Below are positions 1 through 6,305 of a stretch of 6,513 bases of DNA, one piece after another. A program made the position numbers and the translations under genes. The DNA is taken from assembly GCA_902406135.1 (NCBI GenBank), contig CABPCX010000112.1, positions 1-6,513 on the forward strand, read 5' to 3'. Positions within the stretch are counted from its first letter, which is position 1. Every line of letters starts with the position of its first letter. The DNA is from an uncultured Eubacteriales bacterium (lineage in GTDB: Bacteria; Bacillota; Clostridia; Lachnospirales; Anaerotignaceae). The notes under the pieces were generated by a model. It was given only the letters and a program-made list of their open reading frames with translations, searched no databases and had not been told where the DNA came from.

Positions 1-2251
1 TCTGTCCGCCTTTGTATACGTCAAACAGTGTTATATCCTCAACGAGTTTGCCGCCGTTTTCATCTATAGCCTTCTCAAGGTCTCTTACATATACTTCGTC
101 TTTAACGAGCATTGATATGTCTCTTACAACTGCAGGATACTTAGGCAGAGGTTTATATACTGTAAGAAGGTCGGAAGCCTGAATAAGAGTTTCCTCATCA
201 AGTACAGCGATATATACTCTTGTACCTATCTCATAGTTCTTTGCAACTGCAGGATGAAGTTCTCCTACATATCCGGCTGTCTTTCCTCCGATAACAACGT
301 CAGCTGTTCTTCCGGGGTGCATCCAGTAGATATCCTTGTTGGGAACAAACTCTGCATCCTTTATGCCAAGAGTATCAATCATATGCTCTACTATTCCCTT
401 GATTCCAAAGAAATCAGTATTTCCGTACATACCAACAGTTACCTTAACGGGCTCGTCAGGAAGCTCTGTAACGGGTACTGCCTTGGGTATATATATCTTT
501 GCTATTTCAAAAAGTCCTGCACTTTCATTTCTTCTGTTGTAGTTTGTTGAAAGTGAAGTAAGTATTCCGTTAAGAGTTGTTGTTCTCATTATGCTGTAGT
601 CCTCTCCAAGAGGATTTGAGATTACAACAGTCTTTCTGAGGTCATCATTTTCGGGAATATTAAGTTTATCAAATACCTTAGGGCTCTCAAATGAGAATGT
701 CATAGCTTCGCAGAGGCCGTTTGATATAAGAGAATTCTTTATTTTTGCTGTTATATTCTGAGCGTATGTTCTCTTTCCTACTGTAGGCGTTCCGGCAGCA
801 AGTGTAGGTACAATCTTGTCATATCCATAGAATCTTGCTACTTCCTCTGAAAGGTCAGCCATACTTACAAGGTCAGGTCTGAATGTAGGTATTTCTACCT
901 TCTTGTTTGCCTTGTCTACCTTGAGCTCGATTTTTTCAAATATCTTTATCATCTCATCCTCAGATATATCTGTACCGAGGAGTTTATTTATCTTTTCGGG
1001 GCTGTAATCAAGGCTCCAAGACTCTCTCTTATTAGGATAGCAGTCAACAACGCCCTTAACTACTTCACCGCATCCAAGCATTTCAACAAGCTGTACGGCT
1101 CTGTTTACTGCGTCCATAGTAAGGTTGGGGTCAAGGCCCTTTTCGAATTTTGCTGATGCGTCAGTTCTTAAGCCTACTTTTTTAGCTGTAATACGAACAC
1201 TGGGACCGTCAAAGTTAGCTGACTCGAAAAGTATTGTGTCTGAGCTTCCGTTTACCTTTGAGTTTTCTCCGCCCATTACACCTGCGATGGCTACTGCTTT
1301 GTTTACATCTGATATAACAAGCATTGAGGGGTCAAGATTTCTCTCCACACCGTCAAGGGTTGTTATCTTTTCGCCTTCTTCTGCATTTCTTACTATGATT
1401 TTGCTTCCGTCGATATTTCCGATTGTGAAAGCGTGCATGGGCTGTCCAAGCTCAAGCATTACATAGTTTGTAATATCTACGATATTGTTTATGGGTCTTA
1501 CACCGTTGGCACGAAGTCTCTTTCTCATCCATCTGGGTGAAGGCTCGATTTTTACATTCTTAACTACCCTTGCTGTATATCTGGGGCATAATTCAGGATT
1601 CTTGATTTCTACCTGAACCATCTCATCGATATTTCCGTCTATTTCGTTTTTGACGCTTATTTCAGGGTATTTGAACTCCTTGTTGTATGTTGCTGCAACT
1701 TCTCTAGCAAGACCTACTGTTGAGAAGCAGTCAGGACGGTTTGATGTGATTTCAAACTCAACTACTTTATCCTTAAGGTCCATAACTTCACATACATCTT
1801 TTCCAAGCTCAACAGGTTCAGGGAAAATATAAATTCCGTTTTCGGGAGCTTCGGGGAAGTCATGTCTGTCAAATCCCATTTCTTCTACAGAGCACATCAT
1901 ACCGTATGACATAACTCCTCTGAAATCTGTATCATGGATAACAACACCGCCTGCAAGAGTTGCTCCGTCAAGGGCAACGCATACATAAGCACCCTCTACT
2001 GCATTTGGCGCATGTGTAACGATTGTAAGGGGCATTTCCTTGCCGATATCCACCTTACATATAACAAGTCTGTCCGCATTGGGATGCGCTGTTATTTCTG
2101 TAATTTTACCTGTAACTATGCCTGAAAGCTCTCCGCCCATTTCGCTCCAGCCTTCTACCTTAGAGCCTGTAAGCGTAATGTCTTCAACAAAATCTTTTAT
2201 ATCTACATCTATATCAACATAGTCCTTTAACCAAGACATTGATAAATCCAT
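1..2251 (-). CDS. pheT: Phenylalanine--tRNA ligase beta subunit, 3' end outside window
   Basis: This is the beta subunit of the cytoplasmic alpha2beta2 phenylalanyl-tRNA synthetase. It binds tRNA-Phe and hydrolyses mischarged Tyr-tRNA-Phe. I translated 750 uninterrupted codons from the ATG at 2251 to the window edge. Visible domains are an EMAP/OB-fold tRNA-binding domain at about 40-150 (AHPNADRL at 55-62), the conserved ITSNRPDC at 168-175, and a B3/B4 editing domain at about 212-385. Within the editing domain are GQPMHAF at 269-275, FESANFDG at 342-349 and LRTDASAKFEKGLDP at 361-375; H273 and E343 match the editing-site His and Glu of characterised enzymes. A B5 domain follows at about 407-478, then the catalytic-like core at about 485-695. 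The start of the FDX-ACB anticodon-binding domain is at about 702-750 (PKYPAVVRDIS, LFDVYKGGQ). Family members are usually near 795-805 residues, so about 45-50 are missing beyond position 1. The gene starts 22 nt after pheS and is surely co-transcribed with it. The frame is intact. Confidence 0.97.
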   Translation of the reverse strand, partial: MDLSMSWLKDYVDIDVDIKDFVEDITLTGSKVEGWSEMGGELSGIVTGKITEITAHPNADRLVICKVDIGKEMPLTIVTHAPNAVEGAYVCVALDGATLAGGVVIHDTDFRGVMSYGMMCSVEEMGFDRHDFPEAPENGIYIFPEPVELGKDVCEVMDLKDKVVEFEITSNRPDCFSTVGLAREVAATYNKEFKYPEISVKNEIDGNIDEMVQVEIKNPELCPRYTARVVKNVKIEPSPRWMRKRLRANGVRPINNIVDITNYVMLELGQPMHAFTIGNIDGSKIIVRNAEEGEKITTLDGVERNLDPSMLVISDVNKAVAIAGVMGGENSKVNGSSDTILFESANFDGPSVRITAKKVGLRTDASAKFEKGLDPNLTMDAVNRAVQLVEMLGCGEVVKGVVDCYPNKRESWSLDYSPEKINKLLGTDISEDEMIKIFEKIELKVDKANKKVEIPTFRPDLVSMADLSEEVARFYGYDKIVPTLAAGTPTVGKRTYAQNITAKIKNSLISNGLCEAMTFSFESPKVFDKLNIPENDDLRKTVVISNPLGEDYSIMRTTTLNGILTSLSTNYNRRNESAGLFEIAKIYIPKAVPVTELPDEPVKVTVGMYGNTDFFGIKGIVEHMIDTLGIKDAEFVPNKDIYWMHPGRTADVVIGGKTAGYVGELHPAVAKNYEIGTRVYIAVLDEETLIQASDLLTVYKPLPKYPAVVRDISMLVKDEVYVRDLEKAIDENGGKLVEDITLFDVYKGGQ

Positions 2252-2262
2252 TTATTTTCACA

Positions 2263-2268
2263 CTCCTT
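2263..2268 (-). promoter_or_regulatory. Ribosome binding site of pheT
   Basis: AAGGAG on the minus strand, 11 nt before the ATG at 2251, within the 22-nt pheS-pheT gap. A second in-frame ATG at 2239 (residue 5) would be 23 nt away, too far, so the start at 2251 (MDLSMSW) is preferred. Confidence 0.75.
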
Positions 2269-2273
2269 ATCTA

Positions 2274-3293
2274 TCAGAACTGTTTGAGGAATTTCATATC
2301 GTTTTCAAAAAGCAGACGAAGGTCTGTTATGCCGTATCTCTGCATAGCAACACGCTCAAGACCCATACCGAATGCAAAACCGCTATATACTTCAGGGTCG
2401 ATACCTGACATTCTTAATACGTTGGGATGTATCATACCACAGCCAAGCACTTCGATATATCCTTCGCCCTTACATACACGGCAGCCCTTTCCGCCGCAGG
2501 CAAAACATGTTACGTCCATTTCAGCTGAAGGCTCTGTGAAGGGGAAATGATGAGGTCTGAATCTTACCTTTATATCCTTTCCGAAGAGTTCCTTTGCGAA
2601 TACTTCAAGGGCGCCCTTAAGGTCTCCCATTGTTATGCCCTTATCTACTACAAGACCTTCACACTGATGGAAAACGGGTGAATGTGTTGCGTCAACCTCA
2701 TCTGATCTGTAAACTGTACCGGGGCATACGGCTCTGATGGGGAGTATACCTCTTTCCATTGTTCTTACCTGAACGGGTGATGTCTGTGTTCTTAACAAAA
2801 TATCTCCGTTTATATAGAATGTATCCTGTTCGTCCTTTGCAGGATGGTTTTTAGGGATATTGAGGGCTTCAAAGTTATAGTAGTCAAGCTCTACTTCGGG
2901 TCCTTCAACGATTTCGTAACCCATTCCGATGAATATGTCGCTTATTTCATCTATAACGATGCTCATGGGGTGCTTGTGTCCGCACTCGCATTTTTTGCCG
3001 GGCATAGTAACATCTATTGTTTCCTCTTTAAGTCTGCGTTCCTGCTCCTTAGCGGCAAAGGCTTTTTTAGCTTCTTCCATCTTGCTTTCGATGTCAGCTC
3101 TTATACGGTTTGCCATTTCACCGATTACAGGTCTTTCTTCGGGTGAGAGTTTTCCCATTCCCTTAAGTATTCCTGTAAGTTCGCCTTTTTTACCGAGAAC
3201 CTTAACTTTAATTTCATCAATGTCCTTTAACTGTTCAGCATTTTTAATGCTTTCAACGGCTTTCTCATAGATTGCATTAAGCTGTTCCTTCAT
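2274..3293 (-). CDS. pheS: Phenylalanine--tRNA ligase alpha subunit
   Basis: This is the catalytic subunit of phenylalanyl-tRNA synthetase, which activates Phe with ATP and transfers it to tRNA-Phe. At 339 residues it is full length for the bacterial family. Residues 1-90 are charged and helical and form the N-terminal coiled-coil arm. The class II catalytic core follows: motif 1 around 108-145 ([19 protein letters not shown]), motif 2 around 168-212 ([29 protein letters not shown]), the substrate-pocket segment [17 protein letters not shown] at 245-261, and motif 3 [13 protein letters not shown] at 305-317. The protein ends FLKQF, as in typical PheS. C263, C266, C271 and C274 form a C-x2-C-x4-C-x2-C insertion known in Bacillus-type PheS. 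A second group, C102, C104, H106 and H108, sits just before motif 1 and is less familiar to me. The start is supported by AAAGGAG centred near 3306, 9 nt before the ATG. Expression is controlled by the T-box leader directly upstream; pheT follows in the operon. Confidence 0.98.
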   Translation of the reverse strand: MKEQLNAIYEKAVESIKNAEQLKDIDEIKVKVLGKKGELTGILKGMGKLSPEERPVIGEMANRIRADIESKMEEAKKAFAAKEQERRLKEETIDVTMPGKKCECGHKHPMSIVIDEISDIFIGMGYEIVEGPEVELDYYNFEALNIPKNHPAKDEQDTFYINGDILLRTQTSPVQVRTMERGILPIRAVCPGTVYRSDEVDATHSPVFHQCEGLVVDKGITMGDLKGALEVFAKELFGKDIKVRFRPHHFPFTEPSAEMDVTCFACGGKGCRVCKGEGYIEVLGCGMIHPNVLRMSGIDPEVYSGFAFGMGLERVAMQRYGITDLRLLFENDMKFLKQF

Positions 3294-3328
3294 TTAATGT
3301 AGCTCCTTTCAGATTTTCAGCTGTAAAT

Positions 3329-3385
3329 AAAAAAACCTTCGTCCCAAATAAAAGGGACGAAGGTATATATCCGCGGTACCACCCT
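3329..3385 (-). terminator. T-box intrinsic terminator with overlapping antiterminator
   Basis: The terminator is a perfect 10-bp stem, CCTTCGTCCC with GGGACGAAGG (3336-3345 and 3354-3363 on the plus strand), with an 8-nt loop and a run of seven U residues in the RNA (3329-3335). The alternative antiterminator pairs AGGG (3382-3385) with CCCU (3353-3356), and GCG (3372-3374) with CGU (3357-3359), leaving the bulge UGGUACC (3375-3381) free for the tRNA acceptor end. CGUCCC is needed by both structures, so they exclude each other. That is the expected T-box switch. Confidence 0.95.
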
Positions 3386-3496
3386 GATTCCTGCATAATG
3401 CAGGCACTCATCAACGCTGCCAATACAGCGTGTCCGCGTAACGAGCGGAATACGTATCCGCCTACTTAAAAATGTTCAGCGGACAAGCTCCGGCGT

Positions 3497-3499
3497 GAA
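3497..3499 (-). promoter_or_regulatory. T-box specifier codon UUC (Phe)
   Basis: UUC lies on the 3' side of the Stem I internal loop in the context GAAG-UUC-A. The loop is closed below by GGCG/CGCC and above by GUCUG/CAGAU, and AGUA on the 5' side completes the usual loop E-like element. UUC is a Phe codon, which agrees with the downstream genes being pheST. The identification therefore comes from position in the fold as well as from the codon. Confidence 0.88.
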
Positions 3500-3626
3500 C
3501 TTCATCTGACGATTGAAACAAAAGCGATTTCAGCCAGCCAATACAGGCAGACGCTTTCTCTCTGGGAACAACAAATCAGACTACTTTTCGCCTTCACAGC
3601 TGTTTTCATAATATAATAACAAAGAT

Positions 3627-3654
3627 ATTCTAACACATTCATTTTTATTGTCAA
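3627..3654 (-). promoter_or_regulatory. Sigma-A-type promoter of the pheST operon
   Basis: The -35 box TTGACA (3649-3654) matches consensus exactly. The -10 box TAGAAT (3627-3632) matches 5 of 6, and the spacer is 16 bp. Transcription should begin near 3620, which leaves a leader of about 325 nt before pheS and includes the whole of Stem I. The -35 box lies 7 nt past the end of uppP. Confidence 0.85.
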
Positions 3655-3661
3655 GAAATTA

Positions 3662-4459
3662 TTAGAATATTTTATTTAATGACAGCATATCAACGAGAGT
3701 TATCAGTCCGATAATCCACATATAATAAGAAAATATTCTGAATTTTCCTTTAGCTGCCAGTCTCTGCATTATCCTGATGGCCACAACGCCGGCTGCAAAG
3801 GCCGCAACAAATCCAAAAATCATAGAAAATGCGCCAAAAACATCTGTAACCGTACTGTCGGTGTTATTATATATCATAAGTACGTCTGCAAATATTCTTC
3901 CAAGCATTGCCGGTATGGACATCAGGTAAGCGTATTTTAAAGAAGTTTTTCCGTCAAATCCTCTCTGAAGTCCTCCGCAGATTGCCATACCGTTTCTTGA
4001 TACGGCGGGTATTACTCCCACTGTCTGAAAAGCTCCGATTATAAGTGCATCTTTTATCTTCATATTTTTGAATTTCTTTTTACCGGGCGAATACATGGTT
4101 TCATAAAAAAGTACAACACCTGAAAATATAAAGCACACTCCCAAAGCTTTTGATGCGTAGAAAAACGTATCTATCTTCATCTGGAAGATAACGGATACCA
4201 CAAATATAGGTATAATTCCCACAGCTACCATCTTATTAAGATGTGATGTTGGATTTGCTATCATAGCTCTTATGTCTTTGAAATATATGAATATCAAAGC
4301 CGCAAGAGTTGCGGTATGTAAAAGAATGTTAAAGGAAAGCGTATATGCGTCTATATTAAACAGACTGCTGAAAAAGTATAAGTTTCCCGAACTGCTGACG
4401 GGCATAAATTCCGAAAAGCCCTGTATCAGGCCCAGAAGCATAGCTCTCAAAATCTGCAT
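3662..4459 (-). CDS. uppP: UppP/BacA-family undecaprenyl-diphosphate phosphatase, variant active site
   Basis: This is an integral membrane protein of the UppP/BacA family, which removes a phosphate from undecaprenyl pyrophosphate to recycle the lipid carrier for peptidoglycan and wall polymers. Its 265 residues fit the family (E. coli 273). The first signature is at 10-27 (GLIQGFSEFMPVSSSGNL) and the second at 142-157 (GAFQTVGVIPAVSRNG). Hydrophobic segments near 41-60, 76-94, 105-120, 137-151, 175-195, 205-231 and 243-260 support a multi-pass protein. E17, S23/S24 and R155 match conserved active-site residues. The usual His of SSSGH is N26, however, and the usual PGxSRSG is PAVSRNG (A152, N156). 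It may be an active divergent paralogue or have another lipid-phosphate role, so the exact activity is uncertain. GGAG 8 nt before the ATG supports the start. No terminator follows, and transcripts probably continue into the pheST T-box leader. Confidence 0.85.
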   Translation of the reverse strand: MQILRAMLLGLIQGFSEFMPVSSSGNLYFFSSLFNIDAYTLSFNILLHTATLAALIFIYFKDIRAMIANPTSHLNKMVAVGIIPIFVVSVIFQMKIDTFFYASKALGVCFIFSGVVLFYETMYSPGKKKFKNMKIKDALIIGAFQTVGVIPAVSRNGMAICGGLQRGFDGKTSLKYAYLMSIPAMLGRIFADVLMIYNNTDSTVTDVFGAFSMIFGFVAAFAAGVVAIRIMQRLAAKGKFRIFSYYMWIIGLITLVDMLSLNKIF

Positions 4460-4525
4460 ATATGTTTCTCCAATCTAAATAAATTAACAACCCATTACAA
4501 AGTTGTTACAAAATATGACAGCAAC

Positions 4526-4554
4526 ATTATAAACGAAAAATCTAATACTTGCAA
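4526..4554 (-). promoter_or_regulatory. Predicted uppP promoter
   Basis: On the minus strand, TTGCAA (4549-4554, 4 of 6 to TTGACA) is followed after 17 bp by a consensus TATAAT (4526-4531). Transcription would start near 4519, giving a leader of about 60 nt. The -35 hexamer is self-complementary and is also the predicted -35 of deaD. Confidence 0.7.
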
Positions 4555-4577
4555 ATTGTTTTTTTCGCTGATATAAT
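4549..4577 (+). promoter_or_regulatory. Predicted deaD promoter sharing its -35 with uppP
   Basis: On the plus strand, TTGCAA (4549-4554) is followed after 17 bp by a consensus TATAAT (4572-4577). Transcription would start near 4584, giving a short 5' UTR of about 36 nt with no room for a riboswitch. A T-rich stretch (4556-4565) fills part of the spacer. The other candidate, TTGTTT at 4556, is only 10 bp from the -10 box and so does not fit. Confidence 0.72.
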
Positions 4578-4619
4578 AGGTACATTTGCTGGATAAATGT
4601 TAGTAATGAAAGGAATACT

Positions 4620-6215
4620 ATGGAAAATCTTAAATTTGAAGAAATGAATTTATCGGACGAAATAGTCCGTGCAGTAAAAGATATGGGATTTGAAGAAGCA
4701 ACTCCCATACAGTCACAGGCAATATCAATTATTATGGACGGACGTGACATCATCGGCCAGTCCCAGACAGGAACAGGAAAAACAGCGGCCTTCGGCCTTC
4801 CCTGGCTTGAAATGCTTGACCCTGACGATAAAAGTCTTCAGTCTCTTATTCTCTGCCCTACAAGGGAGCTTGCCATTCAGGTAAGCGAGGAATTCAGAAA
4901 ATTCCTTAAGTATAAGGAAAACATAAAAGTCCTTCCCATATATGGAGGACAGCCCATTGACAGACAGATAACAGCCCTTAAAAAAGGTGTTCAGGTTGTT
5001 ATCGGTACTCCCGGACGAGTTATGGACCATATGAGAAGACATACTCTCAAAATGGGAACCGTAAAGTATGTGGTACTCGATGAAGCCGATGAAATGCTTG
5101 ATATGGGATTCAGAGATGATATCGAAACAATAATGCTCAAAATCCCCGAAGAAAGACAGACAGTTATGTTCTCAGCTACAATGAGCGAGGAAATACTTGA
5201 CCTTTCAAGAAGATATATGAACAGTCCCGAATACATAAAGGTGACAAGAAAAGAACTTACTGTTCCCAGTATTGAGCAGGCATATTTTGATGTTAAGGAG
5301 AAGACAAAACCCGATGCCCTCTGCCGTATAATAGATATGTATGCTCCCAAGTTATCAATTGTATTCTGCAATACTAAAAAGCGTGTTGACGAAGTTGTTG
5401 AACAGCTTCAGGGAAGAGGTTATTTTGCCGAGGCCCTTCATGGAGACCTTAAACAGCAGCAGCGTGATAAGGTAATGCAGAAGTTCAGAAACGGCACCAT
5501 AGAGATACTCGTCGCAACGGACGTTGCCGCAAGAGGTATCGACGTAGACGATGTGGATATAGTATTTAACTATGACGTACCCCAGGACGATGAATACTAT
5601 GTTCACAGAATAGGCCGTACAGGACGTGCAGGAAGAAGCGGAAAGGCCTTTACTTTCTGTGTAGGAAAGGAAATATATAAACTCAGAGATATTATGCGCT
5701 ATACAAAAACAAAAATAGTGCAGAAAAAGCTCCCTACCCTCAGCGACATTGAGGAAATAAAGACAGCGGCCTTCCTTGAAAAAGTAAAGGAAGTTATTGA
5801 TAACGGCGGTCTTGGAAAATATATAGATATCGTTGACAATATGGTAAATGATGACGATGTTGCTGCCACAGACATAGCTGCTGCCCTGCTCAAATTAAGT
5901 CTCAGCGACCTTATGTCCTATGATACTGACGATATCAATTTCGGAGGTACAGAAATCTATGGTGACTCCGGAGATGATACCATAAGACTTTTCATTAATG
6001 CCGGAAAGAAAAATAAAATAAGAGCTAAAGATATAGTAGGTGCATTTGCCGGAGAAGCAGGTGTTCCCGGAAATCTTATCGGACATATCGACCTTTATGA
6101 TGACTATACATTTGTTGATGTACCCGCAGAATATGCCAGAGATATAATCTCAACAATGAAAAACAGCAAAATTAAAGGTAAGAAAGTAAATATAGAAATA
6201 GCAAAGAAAAAATAA
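4620..6215 (+). CDS. deaD: DEAD-box ATP-dependent RNA helicase with DbpA-type RNA-binding domain
   Basis: This is an ATP-dependent RNA helicase of the DeaD/CsdA type, 531 residues, cytoplasmic, likely acting in ribosome assembly and unwinding of mRNA structure. All core motifs are present: Q motif (F6, TPIQSQ 28-33), motif I SQTGTGKT 48-55, Ia PTRELA 80-85, GG 109-110, Ib TPGR 130-133, II DEAD 154-157, III SAT 185-187, IV IVFCNT 247-252, V ATDVAARGID 299-308 and VI HRIGRTGRAG 329-338. A helical dimerisation-like segment (about 375-430) and an acidic linker (about 434-454) lead to a DbpA-type RRM-fold domain at about 455-528 (RLFINAGKKNKI, DIVGAFAGEAGVPG, IGHIDLYDDYTFVDVP, IKGKKVNIE). This is shorter than E. 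coli DeaD, with no long basic tail after the RRM. GAAAGGA (4608-4614) lies 5 nt before the ATG. The gene is divergent from uppP and followed by its own terminator. The symbol deaD is by architecture; a given species may call it csdA or cshA. Confidence 0.95.
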   Translation: MENLKFEEMNLSDEIVRAVKDMGFEEATPIQSQAISIIMDGRDIIGQSQTGTGKTAAFGLPWLEMLDPDDKSLQSLILCPTRELAIQVSEEFRKFLKYKENIKVLPIYGGQPIDRQITALKKGVQVVIGTPGRVMDHMRRHTLKMGTVKYVVLDEADEMLDMGFRDDIETIMLKIPEERQTVMFSATMSEEILDLSRRYMNSPEYIKVTRKELTVPSIEQAYFDVKEKTKPDALCRIIDMYAPKLSIVFCNTKKRVDEVVEQLQGRGYFAEALHGDLKQQQRDKVMQKFRNGTIEILVATDVAARGIDVDDVDIVFNYDVPQDDEYYVHRIGRTGRAGRSGKAFTFCVGKEIYKLRDIMRYTKTKIVQKKLPTLSDIEEIKTAAFLEKVKEVIDNGGLGKYIDIVDNMVNDDDVAATDIAAALLKLSLSDLMSYDTDDINFGGTEIYGDSGDDTIRLFINAGKKNKIRAKDIVGAFAGEAGVPGNLIGHIDLYDDYTFVDVPAEYARDIISTMKNSKIKGKKVNIEIAKKK

Positions 6216-6221
6216 AAAAAG

Positions 6222-6247
6222 AAAAAGCCCATTTTTATGGGCTTTTT
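6222..6247 (+). terminator. Intrinsic terminator of deaD, possibly bidirectional
   Basis: AAAAAGCCCAT (6222-6232) pairs with ATGGGCTTTTT (6237-6247) around a TTTT loop. The stem is 11 bp with a GCCC core and ends in a T-run, starting 6 nt after the deaD stop. The matching A-run on the other side would let it work on the minus strand as well. Confidence 0.92.
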
Positions 6248-6263
6248 ATATTGCCTAAATAAT

Positions 6264-6293
6264 AAAAGGACCAAACAAATCTTTGGTCCTTTT
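6264..6293 (-). terminator. Intrinsic terminator of the convergent minus-strand gene
   Basis: AAAAGGACCAAA (6264-6275) pairs with TTTGGTCCTTTT (6282-6293), a perfect 12-bp stem with a 6-nt loop and A/T runs on both flanks. It starts 12 nt past the stop codon of the minus-strand gene, so it is most naturally that gene's terminator. It could also back up the deaD terminator. Confidence 0.85.
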
Positions 6294-6305
6294 TAATATA
6301 TGATT

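Larger units (their letters stand above)
3327..3620 (-). ncRNA. T-box leader, tRNA-Phe sensing, upstream of pheST
   Basis: This is a transcription-attenuating T-box riboswitch in the pheS 5' leader. Reading along the minus strand, Stem I runs from about 3603 to 3483. It has a closing helix (ACAGCU with AGCUUGU, one bulged U), a likely GA/K-turn region, and the specifier loop between GGCG/CGCC and GUCUG/CAGAU. The 5' side of the loop carries AGUA (3582-3585) and the 3' side carries GAAG followed by UUC. A Stem II-like pairing joins UGUCCGC (3479-3485) with GCGGACA (3431-3437) and encloses a GCGGA/UCCGC hairpin (3445-3461). Two small hairpins follow, ACGCUG/CAGCGU at about 3414-3431 and CCUGC/GCAGG at 3390-3404. 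The conserved T-box AGGGTGGTACCGCGG is at 3371-3385. Uncharged tRNA-Phe is expected to pair with UUC through its anticodon and with UGGU (3378-3381) through its ACCA end, stabilising the antiterminator. The 5' end is inferred from the promoter; pairings were assigned by eye. Confidence 0.95.

Noticed and set aside
254..2222. Several plus-strand open frames of 60-113 codons across the 254-2222 region
   Set aside because: They lie antisense to pheT, whose frame is continuous with family motifs throughout. They have no convincing ribosome binding sites and no recognisable protein features.
2237..2239. Alternative pheT start at the second in-frame ATG
   Set aside because: It would be 23 nt from the AAGGAG site, against 11 nt for the ATG at 2251.
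3390..3404. Hairpin CCTGC/GCAGG as a possible extra terminator
   Set aside because: It has no following U-run and lies just upstream of the conserved T-box sequence, where T-box leaders normally have a small helix.
4556..4561. TTGTTT as a separate -35 box for deaD
   Set aside because: The spacer to the TATAAT at 4572 would be only 10 bp. TTGCAA at 4549 gives the standard 17 bp.
4578..4619. Possible riboswitch or cold-shock-type long leader for deaD
   Set aside because: The predicted 5' UTR is only about 36 nt and shows no stable structure. Some deaD/csdA genes have long leaders, but this one does not appear to.
4484..4753. A minus-strand 89-codon frame across the uppP-deaD gap
   Set aside because: It overlaps the N-terminal helicase coding region and both predicted promoters, and its sequence looks like antisense translation. 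No good ribosome binding site is visible at its start.
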